DNA of 64,000 nt from a bacterium (GCA_036504735.1 DASXUQ010000009.1:291204-355203); one strand, 5' to 3'. Shown: positions 40,610 through 49,507, counted from the first letter of the stretch. Translations and numbers: made by a program. Notes: generated by a model from the sequence alone, not told the origin.

Positions 40610-40936
40610 ATGTATGCGTGCCAATGGCATTTCGATATTCCTTTCGGGAAGCAGACAGAGGTGCTGGACATTATGAAGCGCTGGGAAGAGGAGATCGATA
40701 AAGATCCACAGTCTCCCAAGGGACGCGGACGGCGGCTGATGGTGGGGCATGTGGGCGCGTCAGCCTCTCATATTATCCACGAACATCTGGTGGATGAACT
40801 GTCCGACTGGGATCACGCGCTGAAGATCGTCGCCACAGGCCGCTTTCAAAAGTACTCCGATTCCTTGGCCCCCTTCATCGTCCCCGGCAGCCAGCACTGG
40901 ATAATCTACCGCGTACATGGTATAACCACCGTCTGA
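40610..40936 (+). CDS. small dimeric alpha/beta-barrel protein (ABM/Dabb-like)
   Basis: A 108-residue cytoplasmic protein with a ferredoxin-like beta-alpha-beta order (ACQWHFDIPFGKQTEVLDIM, then HIIHEHLVDELSDWDHALKI, ending IIYRVHG). This resembles the dimeric alpha/beta barrel superfamily that includes antibiotic-biosynthesis monooxygenases and stress-responsive Dabb proteins. No catalytic residues can be named. The start has a near-perfect AAGGAGGT box only 3 nt upstream and a strong promoter, so expression is probably high. A second protein of the same fold is encoded 90 nt downstream. Confidence 0.68.
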   Translation: MYACQWHFDIPFGKQTEVLDIMKRWEEEIDKDPQSPKGRGRRLMVGHVGASASHIIHEHLVDELSDWDHALKIVATGRFQKYSDSLAPFIVPGSQHWIIYRVHGITTV

Positions 40937-41026
40937 AGTTCAATAGCAAAACAAGACAAATTTCGCACGAATATGCATCACATATACTTACTCTAACTAT
41001 ATATCATATTTACAGGTGATCTGAAT

Positions 41027-41329
41027 ATGCAAGAGATACTCTGTGCTCATACCTATTGGAAAGTCAAGCCGGGCCGCGAGGATGATTTCCTGCTGACATG
41101 GCAAGGGCTGGCCGACATCTTCTCTTCTTTGGCAAATCCTCCCCTGTGGGGCACCGTGATTCAAGGGATCAAGGATCCCAGCATCTTCTACTCTATCGGT
41201 CTGTGGGGCAGTCATGAAGACATTGCTGCCATGCGTGCCGATCCGCGCGTTCGAAAGATCCTGCGAAAGGCCCGGAGCCTTTGTCTGGAAATCACGGCCG
41301 CCAACATGGTAGCGGATGTGACCGCGTAA
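41027..41329 (+). CDS. antibiotic-biosynthesis-monooxygenase-like small protein
   Basis: A 100-residue protein with ABM-like layout: EILCAHTYWKVKPGREDDFL (first strand and helix), then LWGTVIQGIKDPSIFYSIGL and WGSHEDIAAMRADPRVRKIL. In the family, members are cofactor-free oxygenases or heme-degrading enzymes; which, if either, is not visible. An AGGTGAT box precedes ATG 41027, within an AT-rich leader. The DtxR-type regulator gene follows 104 nt downstream in the same direction, which hints at a metal or heme connection without proving one. Confidence 0.7.
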   Translation: MQEILCAHTYWKVKPGREDDFLLTWQGLADIFSSLANPPLWGTVIQGIKDPSIFYSIGLWGSHEDIAAMRADPRVRKILRKARSLCLEITAANMVADVTA

Positions 41330-41433
41330 TTGAAGCGGCATACAGAACGCATAAGCATCAAGGGCGGCACAACAAGGTCGCCTTTATTGTTGACTTTTCG
41401 CTTCAACTTTGTAAATTGTTAGAGGAAATAAAC

Positions 41434-41895
41434 ATGAACCCTATGGCGATGGATCAACATATACCGAATAAGAACAACACCCTGACGCCCACGCGGGAAA
41501 ATTACCTGCGCGCACTGTATCAGCTTTCGCGTTCCGGGGCCGGGGTGCGGCTGACGGATCTGGCGCGGATGCAGGGGGTTCGGCTGCCGACGGCCCGCCA
41601 TGCGGTGGACTGTCTGCGCGATGCCGGTCTGGTGGCACAGGAAAGCTATGGCTTGATCACGCTCACTGGTCCGGGCCGTACAACGGGCCGGGCGATCTGC
41701 GACCGCTTTGACCTCACCCGCAAATTCCTGATTGATGTGCTGGGCGTTCCCGAAGAGGTTGCCGAGCGGGAGGCATGCATCATGGAGCACCACCTCGATG
41801 ACGACACGCTCAACCGTCTGGCCGCCTTTGTCAAAAAAGTCACGGATGCGCCGGGCCGCAAGCCCTTCGATCTGCTCCCGCTGCAAGCGCAGTAG
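41434..41895 (+). CDS. DtxR/MntR-type metal-dependent transcriptional regulator
   Basis: A 153-residue regulator with an N-terminal winged helix (TPTRENYLRALYQLSRSGAG, then RLTDLARMQGVRLPTARHAV as recognition region, then LITLTGPGRTTGRAI) and a C-terminal dimerisation/metal helix pair (RKFLIDVLGVPEEVAEREAC, then IMEHHLDDDTLNRL). The EREACIMEHHLDD segment supplies the Glu, Cys and His ligands of the MntR/IdeR metal site. The SH3-like third domain of DtxR is absent, as in MntR. AGAGG 8 nt before ATG 41434 sets the start. It probably controls iron or manganese uptake genes outside the window. Confidence 0.85.
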   Translation: MNPMAMDQHIPNKNNTLTPTRENYLRALYQLSRSGAGVRLTDLARMQGVRLPTARHAVDCLRDAGLVAQESYGLITLTGPGRTTGRAICDRFDLTRKFLIDVLGVPEEVAEREACIMEHHLDDDTLNRLAAFVKKVTDAPGRKPFDLLPLQAQ

Positions 41896-42002
41896 CCTGC
41901 CGCAGCCAGGAAAGCGTACACCGCCGGCGTGGCGCCTGAATCTGTATTCGGATTCCCTGTAGATAAAGTAACACTCTTCATTAATGACTGGAGGACCGAA
42001 CC

Positions 42003-42458
42003 ATGTGGAAAGACTTTAAAGTTTTCATTATGCGCGGCAACGTGGTGGACCTGGCCGTCGGTATTATTATCGGCGCGGCCTTCGGCACCATTGTCAGCTC
42101 ACTGGTCAATGACATTGTCATGCCCCCCGTCGGTCTGGCGCTTGGGCAGATGGACTTCTCCAATCTCTTTGCGGTCGTCAAGGAAGGGGTGACCCCCGGT
42201 CCGTATCTTACTCCGGCGCAGGCCAAAGCGGCGGGTGCGGTGACGGTCAACTACGGTCTGTTCATCAACACGATCATTAACTTTCTGATCGTGGCCTTTG
42301 CGGTTTTCCTTCTGGTGCGGGGTGTCAGCAAATTGCACCGCAAGGAAGCCTCGGCACCGGCGGCAGAACGGCTTACCCGGCCTTGCCCGTATTGCCTGAC
42401 CGAAATTCCCGCCCGGGCGACCCGTTGTGCCCACTGCACCTCGGAATTGACGGCCTGA
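42003..42458 (+). CDS. mscL: large-conductance mechanosensitive channel MscL with C-terminal zinc ribbon
   Basis: A 151-residue protein. Residues 1-108 are a normal MscL: amphipathic start [20 protein letters not shown], pore helix 1, the periplasmic loop containing [20 protein letters not shown], and helix 2 ([20 protein letters not shown]). The usual cytoplasmic helix is replaced or followed by a zinc-ribbon-like tail CPYC-x11-CAHC (about residues 128-146; [19 protein letters not shown]). It is an osmotic safety valve in the inner membrane. GGAGG 7 nt upstream supports ATG 42003. The zinc-ribbon extension occurs in some MscL homologues; its role is unknown. Confidence 0.95.
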   Translation: MWKDFKVFIMRGNVVDLAVGIIIGAAFGTIVSSLVNDIVMPPVGLALGQMDFSNLFAVVKEGVTPGPYLTPAQAKAAGAVTVNYGLFINTIINFLIVAFAVFLLVRGVSKLHRKEASAPAAERLTRPCPYCLTEIPARATRCAHCTSELTA

Positions 42459-42510
42459 GACAAGTCACGCTACATTATTACCTCGGCTGTAGACATTACA
42501 GGAGACGGAC

Positions 42511-43449
42511 ATGTTTGGCAAGCAAATCCTTTTGGTGCTCACCGCGCACCTGATTCTCGTGCTCTTTTCCGCATCTCTATTTGCTGCGCCGCCCGCCCCA
42601 AGCCCTTGGCGCCTGCAGATGGAATCCAATCTCGGCCTGGCCCAATCCAGCTATTCGAACAATTGGGTTGGTGGCGAAGCCGGTTCCATGACGTGGGTGT
42701 CCAACTTCCTGGGCAAAGCCGAACGGCAATTTTCCACGTCCTGGTTTGAAGGCAATGAGTTGAAGCTGCAATTCGGCCAGACCCATTCTCAGCGGCAGTC
42801 GGACAAGCATTGGCTTCCGCCCCAAAAGTCTGCGGACCAGATCCGCTATGACGGCATCGTCCGTTACACTCGCGGCTGGTTTGTGGATCCCTATGTCGGT
42901 CTGACCTTCGAATCGCAGTTTCTCGATGCATCCGACTCCCTGAAGCACCGCTACCTGAACCCCATTGACCTGACCGAAGCGACCGGCTTTGCCCGCACGC
43001 TGATTGAAAAACCCGACGTCAATGTTTTGACGACGCGTTTAGGTTTCGGCCTCAAGCAGCGCTTCACCGCCTTTTCCGATCCGGCGGATCCCACCCATGA
43101 GAAAACGCTGCGCCAGAACACCAATGACGGTGGTATTGAATGGGTGACCCATCTGGTGCTGGGCTCACCCAAGAAGCCCTATAACTTCGACTCGCGGCTG
43201 ACGGTTTTTCAGGCGCTGTTCCACTCGATTCACAGCGATATCGCGCTGCCCCCACAGAATGACAATTGGAAAACTGCCACGGCCAACTGGGACAATACGG
43301 TCAGTGTGAACGTTACCAAGATTCTGCAGGTCGGTTTGGCCTGGCAGCTTCTGTATGACAAGCAGATTGCCCTCGGTGGCCGCTTCCGCGAAACCTTGTC
43401 TTTGGGCCTGGCCTACAAGTTCGCCAACTACACCGAAGAGAAGAAGTAG
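42511..43449 (+). CDS. DUF3078 outer-membrane protein
   Basis: A 312-residue exported protein (signal LVLTAHLILVLFSASLFAA) with the DUF3078 hallmark near the mature N-terminus (LGLAQSSYSNNWVGGEAGSM) and a series of amphipathic strands (ELKLQFGQTHSQRQSD, IRYDGIVRYTRGWFVDPYVG, TTRLGFGLKQRF, TLSLGLAYKFANYTEEKK). The family is typical of Bacteroidota/FCB and is thought to form an outer-membrane barrel; substrate unknown. An AGGAGAC box precedes ATG 42511. A T-rich low-complexity repeat separates it from the next glycosyltransferase. Confidence 0.85.
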   Translation: MFGKQILLVLTAHLILVLFSASLFAAPPAPSPWRLQMESNLGLAQSSYSNNWVGGEAGSMTWVSNFLGKAERQFSTSWFEGNELKLQFGQTHSQRQSDKHWLPPQKSADQIRYDGIVRYTRGWFVDPYVGLTFESQFLDASDSLKHRYLNPIDLTEATGFARTLIEKPDVNVLTTRLGFGLKQRFTAFSDPADPTHEKTLRQNTNDGGIEWVTHLVLGSPKKPYNFDSRLTVFQALFHSIHSDIALPPQNDNWKTATANWDNTVSVNVTKILQVGLAWQLLYDKQIALGGRFRETLSLGLAYKFANYTEEKK

Positions 43450-43500
43450 CCGTCTGCTTTTCTGTTTCTTATTTCCAATTTCACATTTCCTATTTTCTTC

Positions 43501-44820
43501 TTGATCCGACCCCCCCGCATTTTCTGGCTGTTGCTGCTCGCCGGCGCCCTGCTTCGCGTGGCGGCAATTCATCTTCGGCAGGAAGGAGTGCTGGAGCGCG
43601 CGCCGGATGAGGATGAATTCTTCACGCTGGCGCGCAGCGTGGCACACGGCGACGGCTTTGCCCTGCATGGTCAGACCACCGCCTACCGCGATATGCTGCT
43701 GCCCGTGGTCACTGCCGGCACGCTGAAGCTTTTCGGCGATACGGCTTTGCCGATGCTCTATCTGCAGATCGTGTTGTCCGCGGCCAGCGCGTACTTTCTG
43801 TATCTGCTCGGGCGGAAACGGTTCGGCGAAAAGGCCGCCCTATGGATGGCGGCGGCATGGATGTTTTATCCCGCGGCGATTCTCTACTGCGGGCTGCTGA
43901 TTACCGAGACCCTGTTTGTTTTTCTCTGGCTCCTGGCCCTCGTGCTCCATGACAAGCTCGAAGAAAGCGAGTACGATCTGAAGTGGGCGGCGCTCACCGG
44001 CCTTGCGCTGGGGTTTGTGATGCTTTCGCGGCAGGTGGGCACCACCTTTCTGGCGGCGGTGTTGATTTATGTGGGGCTGATCCGCTATGAGACTCCCCGC
44101 CCGCGGCGCTGGAAGGCCGCGGCGGTGATCCTCGCCGGAGCCGCACTGGTGACTTTGCCGTGGATGATCCGCAATGCCGTGGCGGTGGGAGACTTCGCCC
44201 TCAACAGCAACGGCGCGATGAACTTCTTCATTGGCAACAATGCCAAGGCAAACGGAGCTTACAAGCTCGAACCCGACCAGGAGGCTCTGTTGCCTCCGCC
44301 GACGGTCAGCGAAGGCGACGGTGCGCGCGGCACATCTGCCGTGGCGTGGCGCTACATCAAGGAACACCCGCAGGAAACCGTCAAACTCTGGCCGCGCAAG
44401 TTCGCCTTTCTCTGGTCCACCGACGCGGCGCAATGGATTCATTATCTGCCGCCCGAAGGACCGCCCCATGTCAGCGAGCGCTTGCGGTCGCTACCGCTGT
44501 GGATGCTGCTGATCATGGCCGTGCCGTATATGCTGCTGGTGTGCTTCGGTGTTTCCGGTTACTATCTGGTGCGGCACTTTCCCACGCGGGGGCTGTTCAT
44601 CCTCAGCATTTTCCTCGGGGTGGTGGCCAGCCTGATCTCGTATGGTTTGCCCCGTTATCATTTTCCGCTGATGCCCGCCGTGATCATCGGCGCGGGAGCC
44701 CTCGTCGCCCCCAAAGTCTGGATCAGCGCGCCCGTCTGGCGGCGTCTGTTTCTGCTCTTTACATTAGGGATGTTTGCCGGCATGTGGCTGTTTGAAGCCA
44801 TGACCATTGCCGGTGTCTGA
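43501..44820 (+). CDS. GT-C (family 39-like) membrane glycosyltransferase
   Basis: A 439-residue polytopic membrane protein with the ArnT/PMT-like pattern: first helix FWLLLLAGALLRVAAIHL, then the loop RAPDEDEFFTLARSVAHGDG with the acidic motif DEDE expected at the active site, then about ten helices and a C-terminal hydrophobic end. The only in-frame start is TTG at 43501; no clear ribosome-binding site is visible because a T-rich repeat lies directly upstream. The next gene is a paralogue 42 nt downstream. These two are more like each other than like the three at 5.5-10 kb. Confidence 0.83.
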   Translation: MIRPPRIFWLLLLAGALLRVAAIHLRQEGVLERAPDEDEFFTLARSVAHGDGFALHGQTTAYRDMLLPVVTAGTLKLFGDTALPMLYLQIVLSAASAYFLYLLGRKRFGEKAALWMAAAWMFYPAAILYCGLLITETLFVFLWLLALVLHDKLEESEYDLKWAALTGLALGFVMLSRQVGTTFLAAVLIYVGLIRYETPRPRRWKAAAVILAGAALVTLPWMIRNAVAVGDFALNSNGAMNFFIGNNAKANGAYKLEPDQEALLPPPTVSEGDGARGTSAVAWRYIKEHPQETVKLWPRKFAFLWSTDAAQWIHYLPPEGPPHVSERLRSLPLWMLLIMAVPYMLLVCFGVSGYYLVRHFPTRGLFILSIFLGVVASLISYGLPRYHFPLMPAVIIGAGALVAPKVWISAPVWRRLFLLFTLGMFAGMWLFEAMTIAGV

Positions 44821-44862
44821 GATCAGGCTGCAATCCCCACCATCCAGCGTTTGGAGACCGTT

Positions 44863-46146
44863 GTGTCCCGCATTCCTCGCCTATTGTGGATATTGCTGAT
44901 TGCGGGAGCCGTGCTGCGGGCCGGGGTGATTGAACTCCGCCCCAAAGCCGCGCTGGAAAGTGCGCCTGAAGAGAGCGAGAATCTGGATATTGCCCGCAGC
45001 CTCGATCTGCATCAGGGCTTCAGTCTCAATGGCCAGCCGACGGCCGACCGCAGTCTGCTCTTTCCTGCCCTTGCGGCGGCCGTCATGCTGCCGTTTCACG
45101 GCTCTCCCAAGCCGGTGCTCTATGTGCAGCTTCTGCTGAGTTGCGCCAGCGCGTGGCTGCTGTACCGGACAGGGCTTAAGCGCTTCGGCTCATCGGCAGC
45201 ACTGCTGCTGTGTGCGGCATGGCTGTTCTATCCCGGTGCCATTCTGGCAACCGCGCTCTTTCAAACCACTACCCTGTTCGTGTTCTTGTGGATCGTGGCG
45301 CTGGCGCTCTATGACCGCCTCGAGGACAACGGCTTCCGCCTGCGCGATGCCGTTCTCCTTGGCCTTTGTGCCGGGCTGACCATTCTGACGCGGTCGATTG
45401 GTTTGGTGCTCTTGTTATCTCTGGTCCTGTATGTGTCCGGCCTTCGCTTCGGTGCCTTCCGTGAGGTGCATTGGCGCAGCGGACTGGTGATTCTGTTCAC
45501 GGCGCTCGTGCTGATTGTGCCGTGGATGCTGCGGAACTCGCGGGCCGTCGGACATTTTGCGCTGACAACTAATAGCGGAATCAGCCTGCTGGCGGGAGAA
45601 ATGACCCATGAAAGCGCGTTCCCTTCTCATGAGGCGCGGGACAGTATCGCGGCGCGGCGTCCATCCTTAGAGGAGAACACGCCGGCACCCCGACCGCAAC
45701 TCGCCGCCGGGGAAGTGTGGGTGCGGAAACTGATGCGCCTCTGGGCCACGGATATCGGATTGTGGCTGAACTACTTTGCGCAACCGAATGACCCGGGTCT
45801 GTCCCGCAGTGTGCTTTGGCACATCCTGCCGGTCGCGGTGGCATCCATCCCCGGAATGCTCGCGGTTGGCCTGGGCGCGGCGGGTTTTCTTCTGGTGCAG
45901 ACGTTCCGCTCCCGCAGGCTCTATCTGCTGCAACTGCTGCTGGGTGTTGCCGCTCTGTTTCTGACGTATGGTCTGCCGCGGGATCATTTCATGTTCCTGC
46001 CGGCGCTGCTTATCGGCGCGGCCGCTCTCTGGCGTCCCGCTGTCTGGGTCGAAGCTCCGTGGATCCGCCGCGCCGCCGTGATTTGCACCCTCGGTGCCTT
46101 TGGCGGTTTGTGGCTGCTCGAAGGCCTGTCCGTTGCCGCGATGTGA
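44863..46146 (+). CDS. GT-C (family 39-like) membrane glycosyltransferase, paralogue of the preceding gene
   Basis: A 427-residue membrane protein with the same order as its neighbour (LLWILLIAGAVLRAGVIELR, then SAPEESENLDIARSLDLHQG at the catalytic loop, and YGLPRDHFMFLPALLIGAAA near the end, matching YGLPRYHFPLMPAVIIGAGA of the neighbour). GTG at 44863 with GGAG 6 nt upstream is preferred to TTG at 44851. The acidic loop has EESEN where the partner has DEDEF, so the active-site acid is conserved in kind but not in context. GtrA and CDP-alcohol phosphotransferase genes follow, pointing to envelope glycolipid or polysaccharide modification. Confidence 0.83.
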   Translation: MSRIPRLLWILLIAGAVLRAGVIELRPKAALESAPEESENLDIARSLDLHQGFSLNGQPTADRSLLFPALAAAVMLPFHGSPKPVLYVQLLLSCASAWLLYRTGLKRFGSSAALLLCAAWLFYPGAILATALFQTTTLFVFLWIVALALYDRLEDNGFRLRDAVLLGLCAGLTILTRSIGLVLLLSLVLYVSGLRFGAFREVHWRSGLVILFTALVLIVPWMLRNSRAVGHFALTTNSGISLLAGEMTHESAFPSHEARDSIAARRPSLEENTPAPRPQLAAGEVWVRKLMRLWATDIGLWLNYFAQPNDPGLSRSVLWHILPVAVASIPGMLAVGLGAAGFLLVQTFRSRRLYLLQLLLGVAALFLTYGLPRDHFMFLPALLIGAAALWRPAVWVEAPWIRRAAVICTLGAFGGLWLLEGLSVAAM

Positions 46147-46212
46147 AAGGCTGCCAAGGGAGTACCTTCTGATTCGTACAGGATTTCCGGCTCTTGACCT
46201 TATGGCTTTGGA

Positions 46213-46662
46213 TTGAAGCTTTCGAACATAGTTGCATCCGCCAAGCGTCATCCCGCCTTTCCGCTGTTGTTTCGCGGTACGCGGTTTATGATTGTGGCGT
46301 GGATCGGGATGGCGGTCAATACGGCCCTGCTGTTTCTGTTCAAGGGAGTGATGGGGATTCCGTTGATTCCCGCCAGTTTGCTGGCCATCGAGATTGCCAT
46401 CCTGCACAACTTTATCTGGCTGCGGTACTGGGCGTGGAGTGACCGTAAGACGGATAATCAGCGTCCGCCGTTCTGGAAACAACTGATTGTCTATAATCTG
46501 GCCACGGGCGCGGTGGACCTGATGGCCAATGTAACGATTCTCTGGGTGCTGGCTACCCTGTTCGGCGTCCATTATCTGGTAGCCAACATCATCGGCATGA
46601 TCCTTGGGCCGTTCATCAAATTCTGGGTCAACGACAAACTTATTTTCAAGGAGACGCGATAA
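46213..46662 (+). CDS. GtrA-family membrane protein
   Basis: A 149-residue protein with four membrane helices. The start of helix 1 (RFMIVAWIGMAVNTALLFLF) and the segments AIEIAILHNFIWLRYWAWSD and IVYNLATGAVDLMANVTILW match GtrA, which helps flip polyprenyl-linked glucose or related sugars. It ends VNDKLIFKETR. The likely start is TTG at 46213 because the first ATG at 46288 would cut into helix 1. It is directly followed by the CDP-alcohol phosphotransferase gene (stop at 46662, ATG at 46663), and two GT-C enzymes lie upstream, a fitting context for sugar-lipid supply. Confidence 0.85.
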   Translation: MKLSNIVASAKRHPAFPLLFRGTRFMIVAWIGMAVNTALLFLFKGVMGIPLIPASLLAIEIAILHNFIWLRYWAWSDRKTDNQRPPFWKQLIVYNLATGAVDLMANVTILWVLATLFGVHYLVANIIGMILGPFIKFWVNDKLIFKETR

Positions 46663-47418
46663 ATGGCTAAAGATGGTTCGTCGCCGATTCTCCGTATCAA
46701 TAATATCTCCCTCGGTCCGTTCGAACGGCGCGTGCTGCCGTGGATGGCCAGGCGTCTGCCCGCCTGGGTGATGCCGGACCATCTGACGTACCTCGGGCAA
46801 TTCGCGGCGCTCTTAATCGGCTTTTCTTATTGGCTGACCCATTACAGCCTGGACTGGCTGTGGCTCACCAATTTTGCGTTTGTGCTGCACTGGTACGGCG
46901 ACAGCCTCGACGGCACCCTTGCCCGGGTGCGCAACATCCAGCGCGAACGGTACGGCTTCTTTGTGGACCACTACAGCGACGCGGTGGCGGTTTTTCTGAT
47001 CTGCATGGGCATGGGCGTCTCGCCGATCATGGATCTGCGCGTGGCGCTGATGCTCATCGTCGGCTACTATGCCATGATGATGCTGGTGTATCTTGTGTCC
47101 CTCGCGCGCGACGTCTTCAAGATTTCCTTCGGCGGCTTCGGACCCACGGAAGTGCGGCTGGCAACCATCATTGCCAACATTGTGGTCTGGAGCCTGCATA
47201 ACCCGACGGTGATCACCATTGACGGCGTGCCGCTGACCCTGTTCAGCGTGTTTGGACTGGCGGTCTTCGGAGTATTGGGCGTCTTTTATGTGATCTTCGG
47301 GACCATCGAACAGCGCAAACTGGCGCGGCTCGATCCCACACCCGACCAAGGCGCTTCACCCCGCTCCGAAACGATGGTTTCCATTCCCGCGCCCAGTCGC
47401 GGCGTCAACCGGAGCTAA
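46663..47418 (+). CDS. CDP-alcohol phosphatidyltransferase-family protein
   Basis: A 251-residue membrane enzyme with the complete motif D-x2-DG-x2-AR-x9-G-x3-D-x3-D in GDSLDGTLARVRNIQRERYG followed by FFVDHYSDAV (about residues 85-113) and six membrane helices. The family joins a CDP-activated alcohol (diacylglycerol, inositol or similar) to a second alcohol. The product cannot be told, but the neighbours suggest an envelope phospholipid or glycolipid. The C-terminus is a polar tail. A long bidirectional terminator hairpin follows at 47440. Confidence 0.9.
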   Translation: MAKDGSSPILRINNISLGPFERRVLPWMARRLPAWVMPDHLTYLGQFAALLIGFSYWLTHYSLDWLWLTNFAFVLHWYGDSLDGTLARVRNIQRERYGFFVDHYSDAVAVFLICMGMGVSPIMDLRVALMLIVGYYAMMMLVYLVSLARDVFKISFGGFGPTEVRLATIIANIVVWSLHNPTVITIDGVPLTLFSVFGLAVFGVLGVFYVIFGTIEQRKLARLDPTPDQGASPRSETMVSIPAPSRGVNRS

Positions 47419-47439
47419 GCAGTAAAACGGGATATGCAA

Positions 47440-47468
47440 AAAGGCCAGCGAGATTCTCGCTGGCCTTT
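47440..47468. terminator. bidirectional terminator between convergent genes
   Basis: A perfect 13-bp stem, AAAGGCCAGCGAG (47440-47452) with CTCGCTGGCCTTT (47456-47468) and loop ATT. It has T's on the plus strand after the stem (TTTGTTG) and, on the minus strand, TTTTTGC. It serves the phosphotransferase gene and the barrel gene that converge here. Confidence 0.9.
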
Positions 47469-47491
47469 GTTGTATAAGTCGTTGCTCTGAT

Positions 47492-48121
47492 TTAGAAGTC
47501 GAACAGCGAGTAGCCGACCAGCAGTTGCAGGCCGTTGGTATGGGCCTTGGTTGAACCGCTGGTGCTGGCGGCAATGCCACCCATGTTGGTGAGGCCGAGG
47601 TTGTAGCGGCCTTCCAGCGTCAGGACATGTCCCTTCAGCGGAAGATTGACGCCGGCGCCGACATTCAGGCTCAGACTCTGGTTTTTCCAGTTGCTGCCCG
47701 CGGAATAGTCGGTTGCGCTGCCGGTGATCTTGTCCCGTGCGTTGAAGCCCGCTTCGGGACCGGCCTCGATAAACGGCTTGATGGTCGGCACGGGCAGATT
47801 GTACACCAGAAACGGCGCGATCACCAGTTCGTCCTCATTTACAGTGAACGTCTGGTTGAAGATCTCGTGCTTGAATCCCTTCTGTACATAGAGCAGTTCA
47901 CCCCGAACCGAGAAGCCGGTGAGGGGAACGGCGACTTCACCGTACACGCCGCCCAGGAAACCGGGCTTGATTTTCTGCGTGGTGGCGGTCGCCTGATTCG
48001 GAATCTCGAGCTTCGTGTTGGCGAAAATCGCTCCGGCCTTGATACCGGCCCGGATCAGAGCGTGACTCGGAGTCGTACACAGCAGCAGCGCGAGCGGCAG
48101 TAGGAAAAGGAGTTTCTTCAT
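47492..48121 (-). CDS. small outer-membrane beta-barrel (porin-family/PorT-like) protein
   Basis: A 209-residue exported protein with signal KKLLFLLPLALLLCTTPSHA and an eight-strand-type barrel pattern (IRAGIKAGAIFANTK, FLGGVYGEVAVPLTGFSVRG, ELLYVQKGFKHEIF, PFIEAGPEAGFNARD, SLNVGAGVNLPL, TLEGRYNLGLTNMG). It ends in LLVGYSLFDF, with Phe last as in BAM-dependent proteins. It belongs to the broad OmpA-like/PorT-like barrel group without a peptidoglycan domain. It converges with the phosphotransferase gene and lies 18 nt downstream of the lyase stop, so it could be co-transcribed with that gene. Function unknown. Confidence 0.8.
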   Translation of the reverse strand: MKKLLFLLPLALLLCTTPSHALIRAGIKAGAIFANTKLEIPNQATATTQKIKPGFLGGVYGEVAVPLTGFSVRGELLYVQKGFKHEIFNQTFTVNEDELVIAPFLVYNLPVPTIKPFIEAGPEAGFNARDKITGSATDYSAGSNWKNQSLSLNVGAGVNLPLKGHVLTLEGRYNLGLTNMGGIAASTSGSTKAHTNGLQLLVGYSLFDF

Positions 48122-48139
48122 AGCGGGTGGGGCTAAAGG

Positions 48140-49447
48140 TTAAGCGGTCGTCGGCGTGGCTTGCTTGCGCGCGGCCGATTTGGTCACTGCATTCAACGCG
48201 TGGTCGAGATCGTTGATGATGTCCTGCACGTCTTCGATGCCCACCGACAGGCGGATCAGGCCTTCGCCGATGCCGCAGGCCGCGCGGGCTTCGGGAGACA
48301 TGGCGCTGTGGGTCATGGAAGCCGGATGCTGAATCAGCGAGTCCACGCAGCCGAGACTGACGGCCAGCGAGATCACGTGCACGTTGTTCATCACCACCTG
48401 CGCCGGCTTATAACCGCCCTTGACGTCAAAGGAGATCATGCCGCCGAAATCCTTCATCTGCTTCTTGGCCAGAGCATGATGCGGATGGCTGGGCGAACCG
48501 GGGAAGTAGACACGCTCCACCGCCGGATGGCTCTCGAGGAACTTGGCCACGAGCTTGGCATTGGCGCAGTGCCGCTCCATGCGGATCGGCAGCGTCTTCA
48601 TGCCGAGGTTGAGCAGCCAGCAGTCGAACGGCGAGGGGCAGGGGCCGAAGTCTTTCATCGTCTTGTAGAAGGCGTCCTTCACCCAGTCGTGCCGGGTGAC
48701 CAGCGCGCCGCCCACGATGGTGCCGTGGCCGGACAGATACTTGGTGGTGGAGTGCATGACGATGTCCGCGCCCAGCGAGAGCGGATTCTGCAGGTACGGC
48801 GTGGCAAAAGTGTTGTCCACGGCCACGAGGCACTCGGGGTTGACGCTCTTGACCAGCTTACAGATCTCTTCGATATCCGACAGCTCCATCATGGGATTGG
48901 TCGGGGTTTCGAAGAAGATCATCTTCGCCTTGGGATTCAGGCGGATGGCATGCTCGACATTTTCCAGCTTGGTGGTATCCACCAGCACGTTCTTCACACC
49001 GTAGCGGGGCAGAAAATCATTGAAGAAGTGGTCGGTGGAGCCGTAGAGCACGGTGCCGCGCAGCAACGTATCGCCGGGATTCAGGACCGCCATCGAGAGA
49101 GCCGAGGTGGCGCCCATGCCCGAGGAGAAGAGCAGCGAAGAGATGCGCACGTTTTCCGGATCGGCCAGCTTGACCTCGCGGCCCTCGAGAGCATTCAGCT
49201 TGGCTTCGGCGACGACGACGGTGGGGTTGCCCATGCGGGTGTAGACAAAGCCTTCGCGCTTCTGCGCAAAGAGGTCTGCGCCCTCTTCGGCATCGTCGAA
49301 GATAAAGGTCGAGGTCTGAAAAATTGCGTTGGTGTGAGCCTTGGACTTGGGCTGCCCGACTTTTTCTCCGGCGTGGAGACAGCGCGTAGCAAACCCGCAA
49401 TCCAGATAAAACTGCTCAATCACATCTTTACGTTTGGAGTCTTCCAT
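48140..49447 (-). CDS. Cys/Met-metabolism PLP enzyme (cystathionine gamma-synthase / methionine gamma-lyase type)
   Basis: A 435-residue fold-type I PLP enzyme. The PLP lysine is in VMHSTTKYLSGHGTIVGGAL (about residue 234), SSGMGATSALSMAVLNPGDT binds the phosphate, and the Tyr and Arg of the partner subunit are in YTRMGNPTVVVAEAKLNALE. Members act in transsulfuration or degrade methionine or cystathionine; the sequence does not separate synthase from lyase. It is slightly longer than usual because of an N-terminal tail (MEDSKRKDVIEQFYLDCGFA). With the cysteine synthase at 34 kb it points to active sulfur amino-acid metabolism. A REP hairpin lies 37 nt before its start. Confidence 0.9.
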   Translation of the reverse strand: MEDSKRKDVIEQFYLDCGFATRCLHAGEKVGQPKSKAHTNAIFQTSTFIFDDAEEGADLFAQKREGFVYTRMGNPTVVVAEAKLNALEGREVKLADPENVRISSLLFSSGMGATSALSMAVLNPGDTLLRGTVLYGSTDHFFNDFLPRYGVKNVLVDTTKLENVEHAIRLNPKAKMIFFETPTNPMMELSDIEEICKLVKSVNPECLVAVDNTFATPYLQNPLSLGADIVMHSTTKYLSGHGTIVGGALVTRHDWVKDAFYKTMKDFGPCPSPFDCWLLNLGMKTLPIRMERHCANAKLVAKFLESHPAVERVYFPGSPSHPHHALAKKQMKDFGGMISFDVKGGYKPAQVVMNNVHVISLAVSLGCVDSLIQHPASMTHSAMSPEARAACGIGEGLIRLSVGIEDVQDIINDLDHALNAVTKSAARKQATPTTA

Positions 49448-49483
49448 GAGGTGGTGTCCGGTTTATTTCCTGCAATCGCCGAG

Positions 49484-49503
49484 GCGGACGCCCTCGTCCG
49501 CCC
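49484..49503. repeat. REP hairpin 1 (next to the REP-associated transposase)
   Basis: GGCGGACG (49484-49491), loop CCCT, CGTCCGCC (49496-49503), preceded by the GCCGA-type conserved flank. It is identical to REP 2. Confidence 0.85.
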
Positions 49504-49507
49504 GAAA

